DNA of 6,287 nucleotides, from contig DATFJP010000104.1 of the NCBI GenBank assembly GCA_035269105.1, positions 1 to 6,287 on the forward strand. The letters are read 5' to 3'. Of this stretch, positions 1-6,287 are shown piece by piece. The stretch's first letter is position 1, and the number at the start of each line of letters is the position of its first letter. The stretch comes from JAQYVZ01 sp035269105. GTDB lineage: Bacteria; Desulfobacterota; Desulfuromonadia; Desulfuromonadales; BM103. The notes under the pieces are model-generated. The model had not been told where the DNA came from and searched no databases. It worked only from the letters and a program-made list of their open reading frames with translations. Both the position numbers and the translations under genes were made by a program.

Positions 1-1
1 C

Positions 2-388
2 AATTTCATGATTCTCCTGGCGGTTCTCAACGCCCTGCTGTTCAAGCCGCTGCGGGCGGTTCTGAGGCAACGTCAGGAGACCATCGAAGCGTCCCGGGAC
101 AAAGTCGCCGACCTGGAAGAACAGGTCCAGAGCCAGGTGGCACGCTATGAGGCGCAACTGCAGGAGGCCAAGCAGAAAAGCGCCCAGGAGCGTGCCGCGC
201 TTCGCCAGTCGGCCCAGGAAGAAGAGACGCGGATGCTCGGCGAGGCGCGCGGCCAGGCAACGGAGCGCCTGCAGAAGATCAAAGACCAGGTCGAAAACGA
301 GGCCGAGGCCGCCCGGCAGGCCCTTCGCAGCGAAACCGAGGCGATAGCCAGGCAGGTTGCTGGCAAAGTCCTGGGCAGGGAGATCTAA
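2..388 (+). CDS. atpX: F1Fo ATP synthase subunit b' (Fo peripheral stalk), 5' partial
   Basis: Subunit b' pairs with subunit b in the membrane-anchored stator stalk that stops the alpha3-beta3 head from turning with the rotor. The frame is open from base 2, and the two codons before the first visible ATG (position 8) read Asn-Phe. In this family an NF pair sits just before the membrane helix, giving NFMILLAVLNALLFKPL here. The ATG at 8 is therefore probably an internal Met, with the true start roughly a dozen codons upstream of the window. After the membrane helix and the KPL motif comes a long charged coiled coil rich in Glu, Gln, Ala and Arg, ending in the typical IARQVAGKVLGREI. About 128 codons are visible, against roughly 140 usual for the family. 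It lies 5 bases before atpF. It has no signal peptide in view, unlike atpF. The name atpX is used for b' in some genomes; others use atpF' or atpF1. Confidence 0.93.
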   Translation, partial: NFMILLAVLNALLFKPLRAVLRQRQETIEASRDKVADLEEQVQSQVARYEAQLQEAKQKSAQERAALRQSAQEEETRMLGEARGQATERLQKIKDQVENEAEAARQALRSETEAIARQVAGKVLGREI

Positions 389-393
389 AAGGC

Positions 394-993
394 ATGTTTG
401 ATAAGACCTCAATCACCAGTTTCATGATCAGGGGCACCGGTTGTCTGCTGGTTCTGCTGCTGCCTGTCGCCGCCCTGGCGGCCGGGGGGGGTGGCGAACA
501 TGCTGATAGTGGTGCCGTGCTCAAGGACTTTCTTTACCGCTGTTTTAATTTTGCCCTGTTGGTCGGAATACTGGTCTATTTTCTCCGCAAGCCAATTCGC
601 AACGGCCTGCGCAGCCGCCGCGAGGAAATCGAGACCGTGCTGGCAGATGCCCAGGCCGCCAAAGAGGCCGCTGAAGCCAAGTACCGCGAATACAGCGAAA
701 AACTGGAAAAGGCCACTGAGGAGATCGAGGGAATCAGTGCCGCTATTCGCAGGGAAGGCGAACTGGAACGGGACAAGATACTGCAGCATGCTCGGGAAAT
801 GTCGGAAAAAATTCTCCAGGAAGCCGATGCCAGGGCCGCCAATGCCGTGGCCCGGGCCCGGGATGAACTACAGGCCGAAGCCGCACAATTGGCGGTCGAG
901 CTGGCCGAGGAGTACCTGAAGAAGGAATTTTCAGCAAATGATCAGAAACGCCTGGTCAAAGAATATATGCAGAAAGTGGGAGAACTCCATTGA
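394..993 (+). CDS. atpF: F1Fo ATP synthase subunit b (Fo peripheral stalk) with N-terminal signal-like segment
   Basis: This is the second b-type subunit of the stator stalk, expected to dimerise with b' and to bind delta at its C-terminus. The 199 residues show an N-terminal hydrophobic stretch at about 17-30 (CLLVLLLPVAALAA) resembling a cleavable signal peptide, with an ALA site near 27-29. A glycine run follows (31-34). The membrane anchor FNFALLVGILVYFLRKPI is at about 51-68, and a long charged coiled coil runs to about 175. The extra leader makes it longer than the usual b of about 155-165 residues; I recall similar leaders in Geobacter-type b subunits. Start chosen: ATG at 394, 11 bases after AGGGAG (377-382). 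The next in-frame ATG (424) would shorten the segment before the hydrophobic core and has a poorer site. An 8-base G run lies at 484-491. The TGA stop overlaps the start of atpH. Confidence 0.94.
   Translation: MFDKTSITSFMIRGTGCLLVLLLPVAALAAGGGGEHADSGAVLKDFLYRCFNFALLVGILVYFLRKPIRNGLRSRREEIETVLADAQAAKEAAEAKYREYSEKLEKATEEIEGISAAIRREGELERDKILQHAREMSEKILQEADARAANAVARARDELQAEAAQLAVELAEEYLKKEFSANDQKRLVKEYMQKVGELH
484..491 (+). repeat. Eight-base poly-G tract inside atpF
   Basis: Eight consecutive G residues encode part of the Gly run (residues 31-33) at the predicted signal-peptide/mature junction of subunit b. Runs of this length can slip during replication, and a one-base change would frameshift the gene. 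In an essential stator gene this is more likely tolerated than used as a switch. Confidence 0.9.
978..982 (+). promoter_or_regulatory. Ribosome binding site fixing the TTG start of atpH
   Basis: GGGAG lies 7 bases before the TTG at 990 and inside the last codons of atpF. It supports TTG as the atpH start. The nearby GTG at 994 is out of frame. The TTGA overlap (990-993) with the atpF stop suggests that ribosomes finishing b re-initiate on delta. Confidence 0.7.
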
Positions 994-1532
994 GTGTCAG
1001 TGCCCTTACACGACGGTATGCCAAGGCTCTGGTCGAACTCGGCGTTGAGCACAAGGCGGTGGACCGCTACGGCGAAGAGTTGAGCCGGGCCACAGCCCTG
1101 TTGGCCCGCGAGAAGCTGCTGAGCCAGCTGCTCGACAGCCCGACTCTGGATATGGACAAGAAAAAGGGCATGCTGGCCGATGTGGCCTCCGCCCTGGAAC
1201 TTTCGGCAGATATGACGAAGTTTGTCGGTTTGCTGCTGAGCAAGGACCGGTTGCGTTACCTGGACCAGATCGAGGACAAGTATCGCAGCCTGGCCGACGA
1301 GCTCTCGGGCGTTTTGCGAGCCCGGGTGGTAGCCGCTCAGGAACTGAGCGCAGAGCAGCGGCAGGCCATCGGCGCCAGTCTCGAAAAGCAGACGGGCAAG
1401 AAGGTTGCGCTGACAGTCGAGATTAATCCGGCGCTGATCGGCGGCGTGCAAACGGAAATTGGCGGGCGCCTGTTCGACGGCAGCGTCAAGACTCAGTTAG
1501 AGCGGATCGAAGAATCCTTAACGAAGGGGTGA
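990..1532 (+). CDS. atpH: F1Fo ATP synthase subunit delta (OSCP-type)
   Basis: Delta sits on top of the F1 head and ties the alpha N-termini to the b/b' stalk. The 180 residues match the usual family length. The N-terminal helical domain (about 1-105) begins with LTRRYAKALVELG, the typical RRYAxAL opening of bacterial delta. The C-terminal domain carries the recognisable NPALIGGVQTEIGGRLFDGSV at about 146-166, followed by the closing helix LERIEESL. The start is TTG at 990, read as Met, because it is the only in-frame start near a Shine-Dalgarno sequence and it keeps the conserved opening. The 4-base overlap with atpF implies translational coupling, and atpA follows after 13 bases. Delta is needed at one copy per complex, so a weak coupled start suits it; that is inference. 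No missing motif or break was seen. Confidence 0.96.
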   Translation: MSVSALTRRYAKALVELGVEHKAVDRYGEELSRATALLAREKLLSQLLDSPTLDMDKKKGMLADVASALELSADMTKFVGLLLSKDRLRYLDQIEDKYRSLADELSGVLRARVVAAQELSAEQRQAIGASLEKQTGKKVALTVEINPALIGGVQTEIGGRLFDGSVKTQLERIEESLTKG

Positions 1533-1545
1533 TGAGGTCTTTACA

Positions 1546-3057
<1,512 letters not shown>

Positions 3058-3088
3058 CGGCAATGCCATGAAGATCAGGTAGGGACAG

Positions 3089-3979
3089 ATGCCCAGTCTG
3101 AAAGACATCAAAAAGCGGATTTCGAGCGTCAGGAATACCCGGCAGATCACGGCGGCCATGAAGATGGTCTCCGCCGCCAAACTGCGCAGGGCTCAGGATG
3201 CGGTCACTGCCGCCCGGCCTTATTCGGACAAGATGCAGGAAGTCTTGTGGCGGCTGGCTCAGCGTGACAGCAGCGACGACCAGCCGCTGCTCGCGGAACG
3301 CGGCAGCGACAAGGCGCTGGTGGTTCTAATCACCGCTGACCGAGGTTTGTGCGGCGGTTTCAACACCAACATCAGCAAAACGGCCGAAAGGTTCATTCGC
3401 GAAAACCGGAATGGTTTCGCCAGCTACGAATTGATGCTGATCGGGCGCAAGGGCAATGATTATCTGAAGCGCCGCGAAGGCATGAAGATCCTCAAGGTTC
3501 ATGAACACCTGGTCGGCTCCTCCCAGGTGACCTACCCGACCGCCGCCTTGCTTGCTCAGGAGATCATCGAACTCTACCTGTCCGGTGGCTACGATAGCGT
3601 TTTCCTGGTCTATAATGCTTTCCGCAGTGTCATGGTTCAGGATCTGACGGTCAAGCAGCTGCTGCCCGTCAAGCCTGAAGAGGTGGCAGGGCAGGATCAG
3701 CAGGATCAGCACGAGCAGGTCGTGGATTATCTGTATGAGCCGAGTGCCGGCGAAGTTCTTGAACAGATCCTGCCCAAGAATATCGAAGTTCAGATCTTCC
3801 GTGCGCTGTTGGAATCGGTTGCCGCCGAACACGGTGCTCGCATGACGGCCATGGACAGTGCCAGCAAGAATGCCTCGGAAATGATCAAAAAGCTGACGCT
3901 GCAGTACAATCGGGCGCGTCAGGCCGCCATCACCAAGGAACTGATGGAGATCATCTCCGGAGCCGAGTCAATCAAATAG
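3089..3979 (+). CDS. atpG: F1 ATP synthase subunit gamma (central rotor shaft)
   Basis: Gamma is the coiled-coil shaft turning inside the alpha3-beta3 ring and linking it to the c-ring. The 296 residues are close to the usual 285-295. The N-terminal helix carries the conserved DIKKRISSVRNTRQITAAMKMVS (starting near residue 6). A Rossmann-like domain follows, with ITADRGLCGGFN at about 81-92. The C-terminal helix contains EHGARMTAMDSASKNA at about 247-262, and ITKELMEIISGAES at 281-294 fits the family signature I/V-T-x-E-x2-D/E-x3-G-A-x-S. The start is ATG 3089, preceded by AGGTAGGGA (3077-3085). A Gln/Asp-rich stretch at 201-210 comes from a small tandem DNA repeat and lies in a region that varies between species. 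I saw no extra redox-regulatory cysteine loop of the chloroplast type; the one Cys, at residue 88, is in the conserved GLCGG motif. Confidence 0.97.
   Translation: MPSLKDIKKRISSVRNTRQITAAMKMVSAAKLRRAQDAVTAARPYSDKMQEVLWRLAQRDSSDDQPLLAERGSDKALVVLITADRGLCGGFNTNISKTAERFIRENRNGFASYELMLIGRKGNDYLKRREGMKILKVHEHLVGSSQVTYPTAALLAQEIIELYLSGGYDSVFLVYNAFRSVMVQDLTVKQLLPVKPEEVAGQDQQDQHEQVVDYLYEPSAGEVLEQILPKNIEVQIFRALLESVAAEHGARMTAMDSASKNASEMIKKLTLQYNRARQAAITKELMEIISGAESIK
3692..3718 (+). repeat. Nine-base tandem repeat within atpG (about 3 copies)
   Basis: CAGGATCAG occurs twice in a row (3692-3700 and 3701-3709). A third, degenerate copy, CACGAGCAG (3710-3718), matches at 7 of 9 positions. It is in frame and encodes QDQ-QDQ-HEQ, residues 202-210 of gamma. 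It looks like a small in-frame expansion in a surface loop. Confidence 0.85.
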
Positions 3980-3997
3980 CCCCCTTCAGAAAGAATG

Positions 3998-4013
3998 CCT
4001 GCTTGACGGCAGG
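3998..4013 (+). other. Small hairpin in the atpG-atpD gap
   Basis: CCTGC (3998-4002) can pair with GCAGG (4009-4013) across a 6-base loop, just upstream of the atpD ribosome binding site. There is no T run, so it is not a terminator. It could affect mRNA stability or beta translation, but a 5-bp stem may also be chance. Confidence 0.3.
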
Positions 4014-4016
4014 ACA

Positions 4017-4023
4017 AAGGAGG
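4017..4023 (+). promoter_or_regulatory. Strong ribosome binding site of atpD
   Basis: AAGGAGG is a full-length Shine-Dalgarno match, 11 bases before ATG 4035. It is clearly the best on the + strand of the window and sits in the longest intergenic gap of the operon (3980-4034). A strong site fits the need for three beta per single gamma. Confidence 0.8.
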
Positions 4024-4034
4024 AACGTAGGATT

Positions 4035-5441
4035 ATGAATAAAGGACGCATTGCACAGGTCATCGGGCCGGTTGTCGACGTTGAGTTCGAAGCCGGGAAC
4101 CTCCCCGAGATTTACCACGCCCTCAAGGTCACCAACCCGGCCATAGACGACCAGGAGTGGAACCTGGTCCTGGAAGTGGCCCAGCACCTTGGCGAGAATA
4201 CGGTCCGTACCGTGGCCATGGACGGCACCGAAGGCCTGGTTCGCGGCCAGGAGGTCCTTGACACGGGCAAGCAGATCGTCATGCCGGTCGGACCCAAGAC
4301 CCTCGGCCGAATCCTCAACGTGATCGGCCAACCGGTCGACGAGGCCGGTCCGGTCGAAACCGAACTGGAATGGGAGATTCATCGCCCGACGCCGAGCTTC
4401 GTCGAGCAGTCGACCACTGTCGAAGCTTTCGAAACCGGCATCAAGGTCGTCGATCTCCTCGCTCCCTACGCTCGTGGCGGCAAGATCGGCCTGTTCGGCG
4501 GTGCTGGAGTCGGCAAGACCGTCCTGATCATGGAACTGATCCATAATATCGCCAAGCAGCACGGCGGCTACTCGGTCTTCGCCGGAGTCGGCGAGCGAAC
4601 CCGAGAAGGCAACGACCTCTGGGAGGAGATGAAGGAATCCGGCGTTCTTGAAAAGGCGGCCCTGATCTACGGCCAGATGAACGAGCCGCCGGGCGCCCGT
4701 GCCCGGGTCGCCCTCTCCGCCCTCACGGTCGCAGAGTACTTCCGCGACGAGGAAGGTCAGGACGTGCTGTTGTTCATCGACAACATTTTCCGCTTCACGC
4801 AGGCCGGTTCGGAAGTGTCGGCCCTGCTCGGCCGCATCCCCTCGGCGGTCGGCTACCAGCCGACCCTGTCCACCGAAATGGGCGAACTGCAGGAACGGAT
4901 CACCACCACCAGCAAGGGTTCGATCACATCGGTCCAGGCGATCTACGTCCCGGCGGACGATTTGACCGACCCGGCGCCTGCCACCACCTTTGCTCACCTG
5001 GATGCGACCACGGTTCTGTCCCGGCAGATCGCCGAACTCGGCATCTACCCGGCAGTCGACCCGCTCGATTCAACCAGCCGGATTCTCGACCCGCAGGTGG
5101 TCGGCCAGGAACATTACCAGTGCGCCCGTGACATTCAGTATGTCCTGCAGCGCTACAAGGACCTGCAGGATATCATCGCCATCCTCGGCATGGACGAACT
5201 GTCGGAGGATGACAAACTGCTGGTCGCCCGCGCCCGCAAAATTCAGCGCTTTTTGTCACAACCGTTCCACGTGGCCGAGGCATTCACCGGCTCTGCCGGC
5301 AAATATGTCGAGTTGAAGGACACGATCAAGGGCTTCCGCGAGATCGTCGATGGTCTGCATGACAACATCCCGGAACAGGCTTTTTACATGGTCGGCACCA
5401 TCGAAGAAGCTCTGGAAAAGGCCAAGCAGCTGGCAGCATGA
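4035..5441 (+). CDS. atpD: F1 ATP synthase subunit beta (catalytic)
   Basis: Beta carries the three catalytic sites that make ATP from ADP and phosphate (or hydrolyse ATP in reverse) (EC 7.1.2.2). The 468 residues are typical. The N-terminal barrel opens with GRIAQVIGPVVDVEF (residues 4-18). Walker A GGAGVGKT is at 155-162, with Lys161 and Thr162 for phosphate and Mg2+ binding. GERTREGND at 186-194 supplies the catalytic Glu187, equivalent to E. coli Glu181. The Walker B strand LLFIDN ends near Asp249. The alpha/beta signature PAVDPLDSTS is at 339-348. The coupling loop that pushes on gamma reads DELSEDD at 387-393, a conservative Glu-to-Asp variant of the common DELSEED. The start is ATG 4035 behind a full Shine-Dalgarno. 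atpC follows after 34 bases. The gene is intact and its codon choice is strongly GC-ending like its neighbours. Confidence 0.98.
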   Translation: MNKGRIAQVIGPVVDVEFEAGNLPEIYHALKVTNPAIDDQEWNLVLEVAQHLGENTVRTVAMDGTEGLVRGQEVLDTGKQIVMPVGPKTLGRILNVIGQPVDEAGPVETELEWEIHRPTPSFVEQSTTVEAFETGIKVVDLLAPYARGGKIGLFGGAGVGKTVLIMELIHNIAKQHGGYSVFAGVGERTREGNDLWEEMKESGVLEKAALIYGQMNEPPGARARVALSALTVAEYFRDEEGQDVLLFIDNIFRFTQAGSEVSALLGRIPSAVGYQPTLSTEMGELQERITTTSKGSITSVQAIYVPADDLTDPAPATTFAHLDATTVLSRQIAELGIYPAVDPLDSTSRILDPQVVGQEHYQCARDIQYVLQRYKDLQDIIAILGMDELSEDDKLLVARARKIQRFLSQPFHVAEAFTGSAGKYVELKDTIKGFREIVDGLHDNIPEQAFYMVGTIEEALEKAKQLAA

Positions 5442-5475
5442 TCACGCTGCCCGGGGATCGAGAAGGAAATAAGGC

Positions 5476-5892
5476 ATGGCAGAAAAGCTCAGACTCGAAC
5501 TGGTCACACCATATAAGCATGTCCTCTCGGAAGAGGTGGATGAGGTCACGGCCCCCGGCACCATCGGTGAATTCGGGGTCCTGCCCGGCCATACTTCGCT
5601 GTTGACCACCTTGAAGATCGGCGAGTTGATCTACAAGCAGGGCAACCAGTCCTATCATGTGGCTGTAAACTGGGGCTATGTCGAGGTTGAGGACGATACC
5701 ATGACGGTTCTGGTGGAAACTGCGGAAGCGGCCGATGACATCGACCTCGCGCGGGCCAAAGCAGCCCTCGGCCGCGCCGAGGAAGCGCTCAAGAGCCTCA
5801 GCCCCGAGGATAAGCGGTTCAAGGTCATGGAGCTGGCCCTGGAGCGAGCCCTGATCCGAGTTCAGGTTGCCGGCCGGCAGAGTCGACACTGA
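5476..5892 (+). CDS. atpC: F1 ATP synthase subunit epsilon
   Basis: Epsilon binds the foot of gamma and the c-ring and can inhibit ATP hydrolysis through its mobile C-terminal helices. The 138 residues match the family. The N-terminal beta-sandwich (about 1-85) contains the hallmark GEFGVLPGHTSLLTTLKIG at 31-49. The C-terminal two-helix domain (about 87-132) is present, so the inhibitory module has not been lost. The segment IDLARA (89-94) followed by Arg100 fits the I/L-D-x-x-R-A ATP-binding motif described for Bacillus-type epsilon. The start is ATG 5476, with AGAAGGA at 5461-5467 upstream. It is the last gene of the operon: a terminator-like hairpin begins 22 bases after its stop. Confidence 0.97.
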   Translation: MAEKLRLELVTPYKHVLSEEVDEVTAPGTIGEFGVLPGHTSLLTTLKIGELIYKQGNQSYHVAVNWGYVEVEDDTMTVLVETAEAADDIDLARAKAALGRAEEALKSLSPEDKRFKVMELALERALIRVQVAGRQSRH

Positions 5893-5914
5893 TCGTATTT
5901 AAAAGACACAGGAA

Positions 5915-5944
5915 AAAGGGGCGATCATTTGCGGATCGCCCTTT
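5915..5944 (+). terminator. Bidirectional intrinsic terminator after atpC
   Basis: GGGCGATC (5919-5926) pairs perfectly with GATCGCCC (5934-5941) around a 7-base loop. A G-T wobble and two A-T pairs (5916-5918 with 5942-5944) extend the stem. On the + strand the tail TTTCT is short. On the minus strand the stem is followed by a C and five T's (complement of 5913-5917), which is the better terminator. It probably ends the atp transcript and any convergent transcript from the right. Confidence 0.75.
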
Positions 5945-5981
5945 CTGATTCAGGAGCAGGCCGGCCCGGCGCAGGGCGATC
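5919..5981. repeat. Direct repeat of the terminator arm (alternative pairing partner)
   Basis: GGGCGATC occurs at 5919-5926 and again at 5974-5981, 55 bases apart, with GATCGCCC between them at 5934-5941. The middle segment can pair with either copy. On a minus-strand RNA the 5974-5981 copy is made first, so it could block the terminator hairpin. The match is exact over 8 bases; function is inference. Confidence 0.4.
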
Positions 5982-6044
5982 TCGGCACCCTTCCAGGCAA
6001 TAACCAGCAGCAGAAGCCAACTGACGATCAACAGATAAAATCAT
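5925..6044 (-). pseudogene. Possible small membrane-peptide gene, one base out of frame after its start
   Basis: On the minus strand, ATG at 6044 has an excellent ribosome binding site 7 bases upstream. In its own frame it gives a 39-residue peptide (MILSVDRQLASAAG...) ending at a TGA at 5925-5927. That peptide has poor codon-position bias and no recognisable feature. The neighbouring frame, open from 6040 after a TGA at 6043-6041, reads FYLLIVSWLLLLVIAWKGAE then IALRRAGLLL. This looks like a membrane helix followed by a basic tail, and its codons end mostly in G or C like real genes here. Losing one T from the TTTT run (complement of 6037-6040) would join ATG-Ile to this frame. The membrane frame has no stop before the terminator and runs on to 5825 antisense to atpC, which argues against an intact gene. 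It could be a decayed gene, a sequencing slip, or chance. I do not recognise a family. Confidence 0.28.
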
Positions 6045-6194
6045 AAAAGCTCTCCTTTGCTTAATAAGGATCGTGCCCTTCTCGGTAGCGACATCAGCTG
6101 CGGACACCGCACCTTTTAAAGGGGAGTGTTCGGCCGGAGAAAGGCAAACCGCATGGCCGCTCCCGCAGGAATGAGACCCGGCTTCTGGCTGTGG
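5945..6194. other. Intergenic region between the atp terminator and the right-edge reading frame
   Basis: Apart from the minus-strand small frame and its ribosome binding site, this stretch holds no convincing gene. It has a short perfect hairpin, TGCGG-ACA-CCGCA (6099-6111), and a near-palindrome CCTTTTAAAGG (6112-6122) directly after it. On the + strand the hairpin is followed by CC and four T's, which could be a weak backup terminator. I saw no clear -35/-10 pair on either strand, no tRNA and no repeat array. Confidence 0.5.
6051..6058 (-). promoter_or_regulatory. Strong minus-strand ribosome binding site
   Basis: The minus strand reads AAAGGAGA here, with GGAG ending 7 bases before an ATG at 6044. 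It is as good as the best sites in the atp operon and is the main reason to suspect a small minus-strand gene in this gap. Confidence 0.45.
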
Positions 6195-6287
6195 TCAGGC
6201 AGAAAGGCAAGCGAGCAGGGTGTTCAGCTCTCGGTGGGAGCGGCGCAGGTGGGCGAAGCTGTGCGCTTCAAGAGTGGCCGAAGGCGG
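6195..6287 (-). CDS. Possible C-terminal end of a convergent gene, partial at window edge
   Basis: On the minus strand the frame is open from the right edge for 30 codons and stops at TGA (6195-6197). It reads PPSATLEAHSFAHLRRSHRE and then LNTLLACLSA. Most codons end in G or C (21 of 30), as in the real genes of the window. A gene ending here would converge on the atp operon, which fits the bidirectional terminator. The residues match no family I recognise, and 30 codons is too short to be sure. A + strand frame starting at ATG 6153 is also open across this stretch in the same codon register, so the strand is not settled. Confidence 0.3.
   Translation of the reverse strand, partial: PPSATLEAHSFAHLRRSHRELNTLLACLSA

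Noticed and set aside
3972..4997. 341-codon open frame antisense to the start of atpG-atpD gap and most of atpD
   Set aside because: It lies opposite a fully intact, highly conserved beta gene. GC-ending codons in atpD keep this antisense frame open; the product is Asp/Gly/Arg-rich low-quality sequence with no recognisable domain.
4035..5441. DELSEDD instead of DELSEED in beta as a functional oddity
   Set aside because: Glu-to-Asp at this position is conservative and tolerated in this loop, so it is not evidence of altered coupling.
5958..5972. GC-rich palindrome GCCGGCCCGGC as an operator or fold
   Set aside because: The arms are separated by a single base, so it cannot fold as a hairpin, and such strings are expected in GC-rich DNA.
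5825..6031. 68-codon minus-strand frame taken as an intact gene starting at TTG 6031
   Set aside because: The strong ribosome binding site is about 20 bases from this TTG, too far. The frame also reads through the terminator hairpin into the 3' end of atpC. It is kept only as a possible frameshifted remnant.
6099..6124. TGCGG-ACA-CCGCA hairpin with following T's as a second atp terminator
   Set aside because: The stem has only 5 bp with a 3-base loop, and the T run is separated by CC and directly followed by AAAGG. It is too weak to call, so it is mentioned only in the intergenic entry.

Overview
This window holds most of an F1Fo ATP synthase operon, all on the + strand. The genes in order are b' (5' end cut off by the window edge), b, delta, alpha, gamma, beta and epsilon. 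They fill positions 2 to 5892, with gaps of at most 55 bases and one 4-base overlap, so they almost certainly form one transcript. Several things suggest a Desulfuromonadales-type bacterium (Geobacter, Desulfuromonas or Pelobacter relatives): two different b-type stator genes, a predicted signal peptide on the second one, the order b'-b-delta-alpha-gamma-beta-epsilon, and GC-rich third codon positions. This placement comes from remembered gene order and protein style, not from a search.

Positions 2-993 encode the peripheral stalk pair b' and b. Positions 990-1532 encode delta, which joins the stalk to the F1 head; its start is a TTG that overlaps the b stop codon. Positions 1546-5441 encode alpha, gamma and beta, the catalytic hexamer and its rotor shaft. 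Positions 5476-5892 encode epsilon, the rotor-tip regulatory subunit. Every key nucleotide-binding and signature motif I looked for is intact. The Fo subunits a and c are not in view. In related genomes, as I recall, they lie at another locus, but what precedes b' here cannot be seen.

Positions 5893-6287 (395 bases) contain no confident gene. A hairpin just after epsilon is flanked by A's on one side and T's on the other, so it could terminate transcription from both directions. Beyond it, the minus strand shows three things: a very good ribosome binding site and ATG leading into a frame that is one base out of register with a membrane-peptide-like frame; an extra copy of one terminator arm, giving an attenuator-like layout; and the possible last 30 codons of a convergent gene entering from the right edge.

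Most of the window is conserved housekeeping sequence, and I do not see a previously undescribed system in it. The only part with unexplained structure is the 3' intergenic region, and the evidence there is modest.
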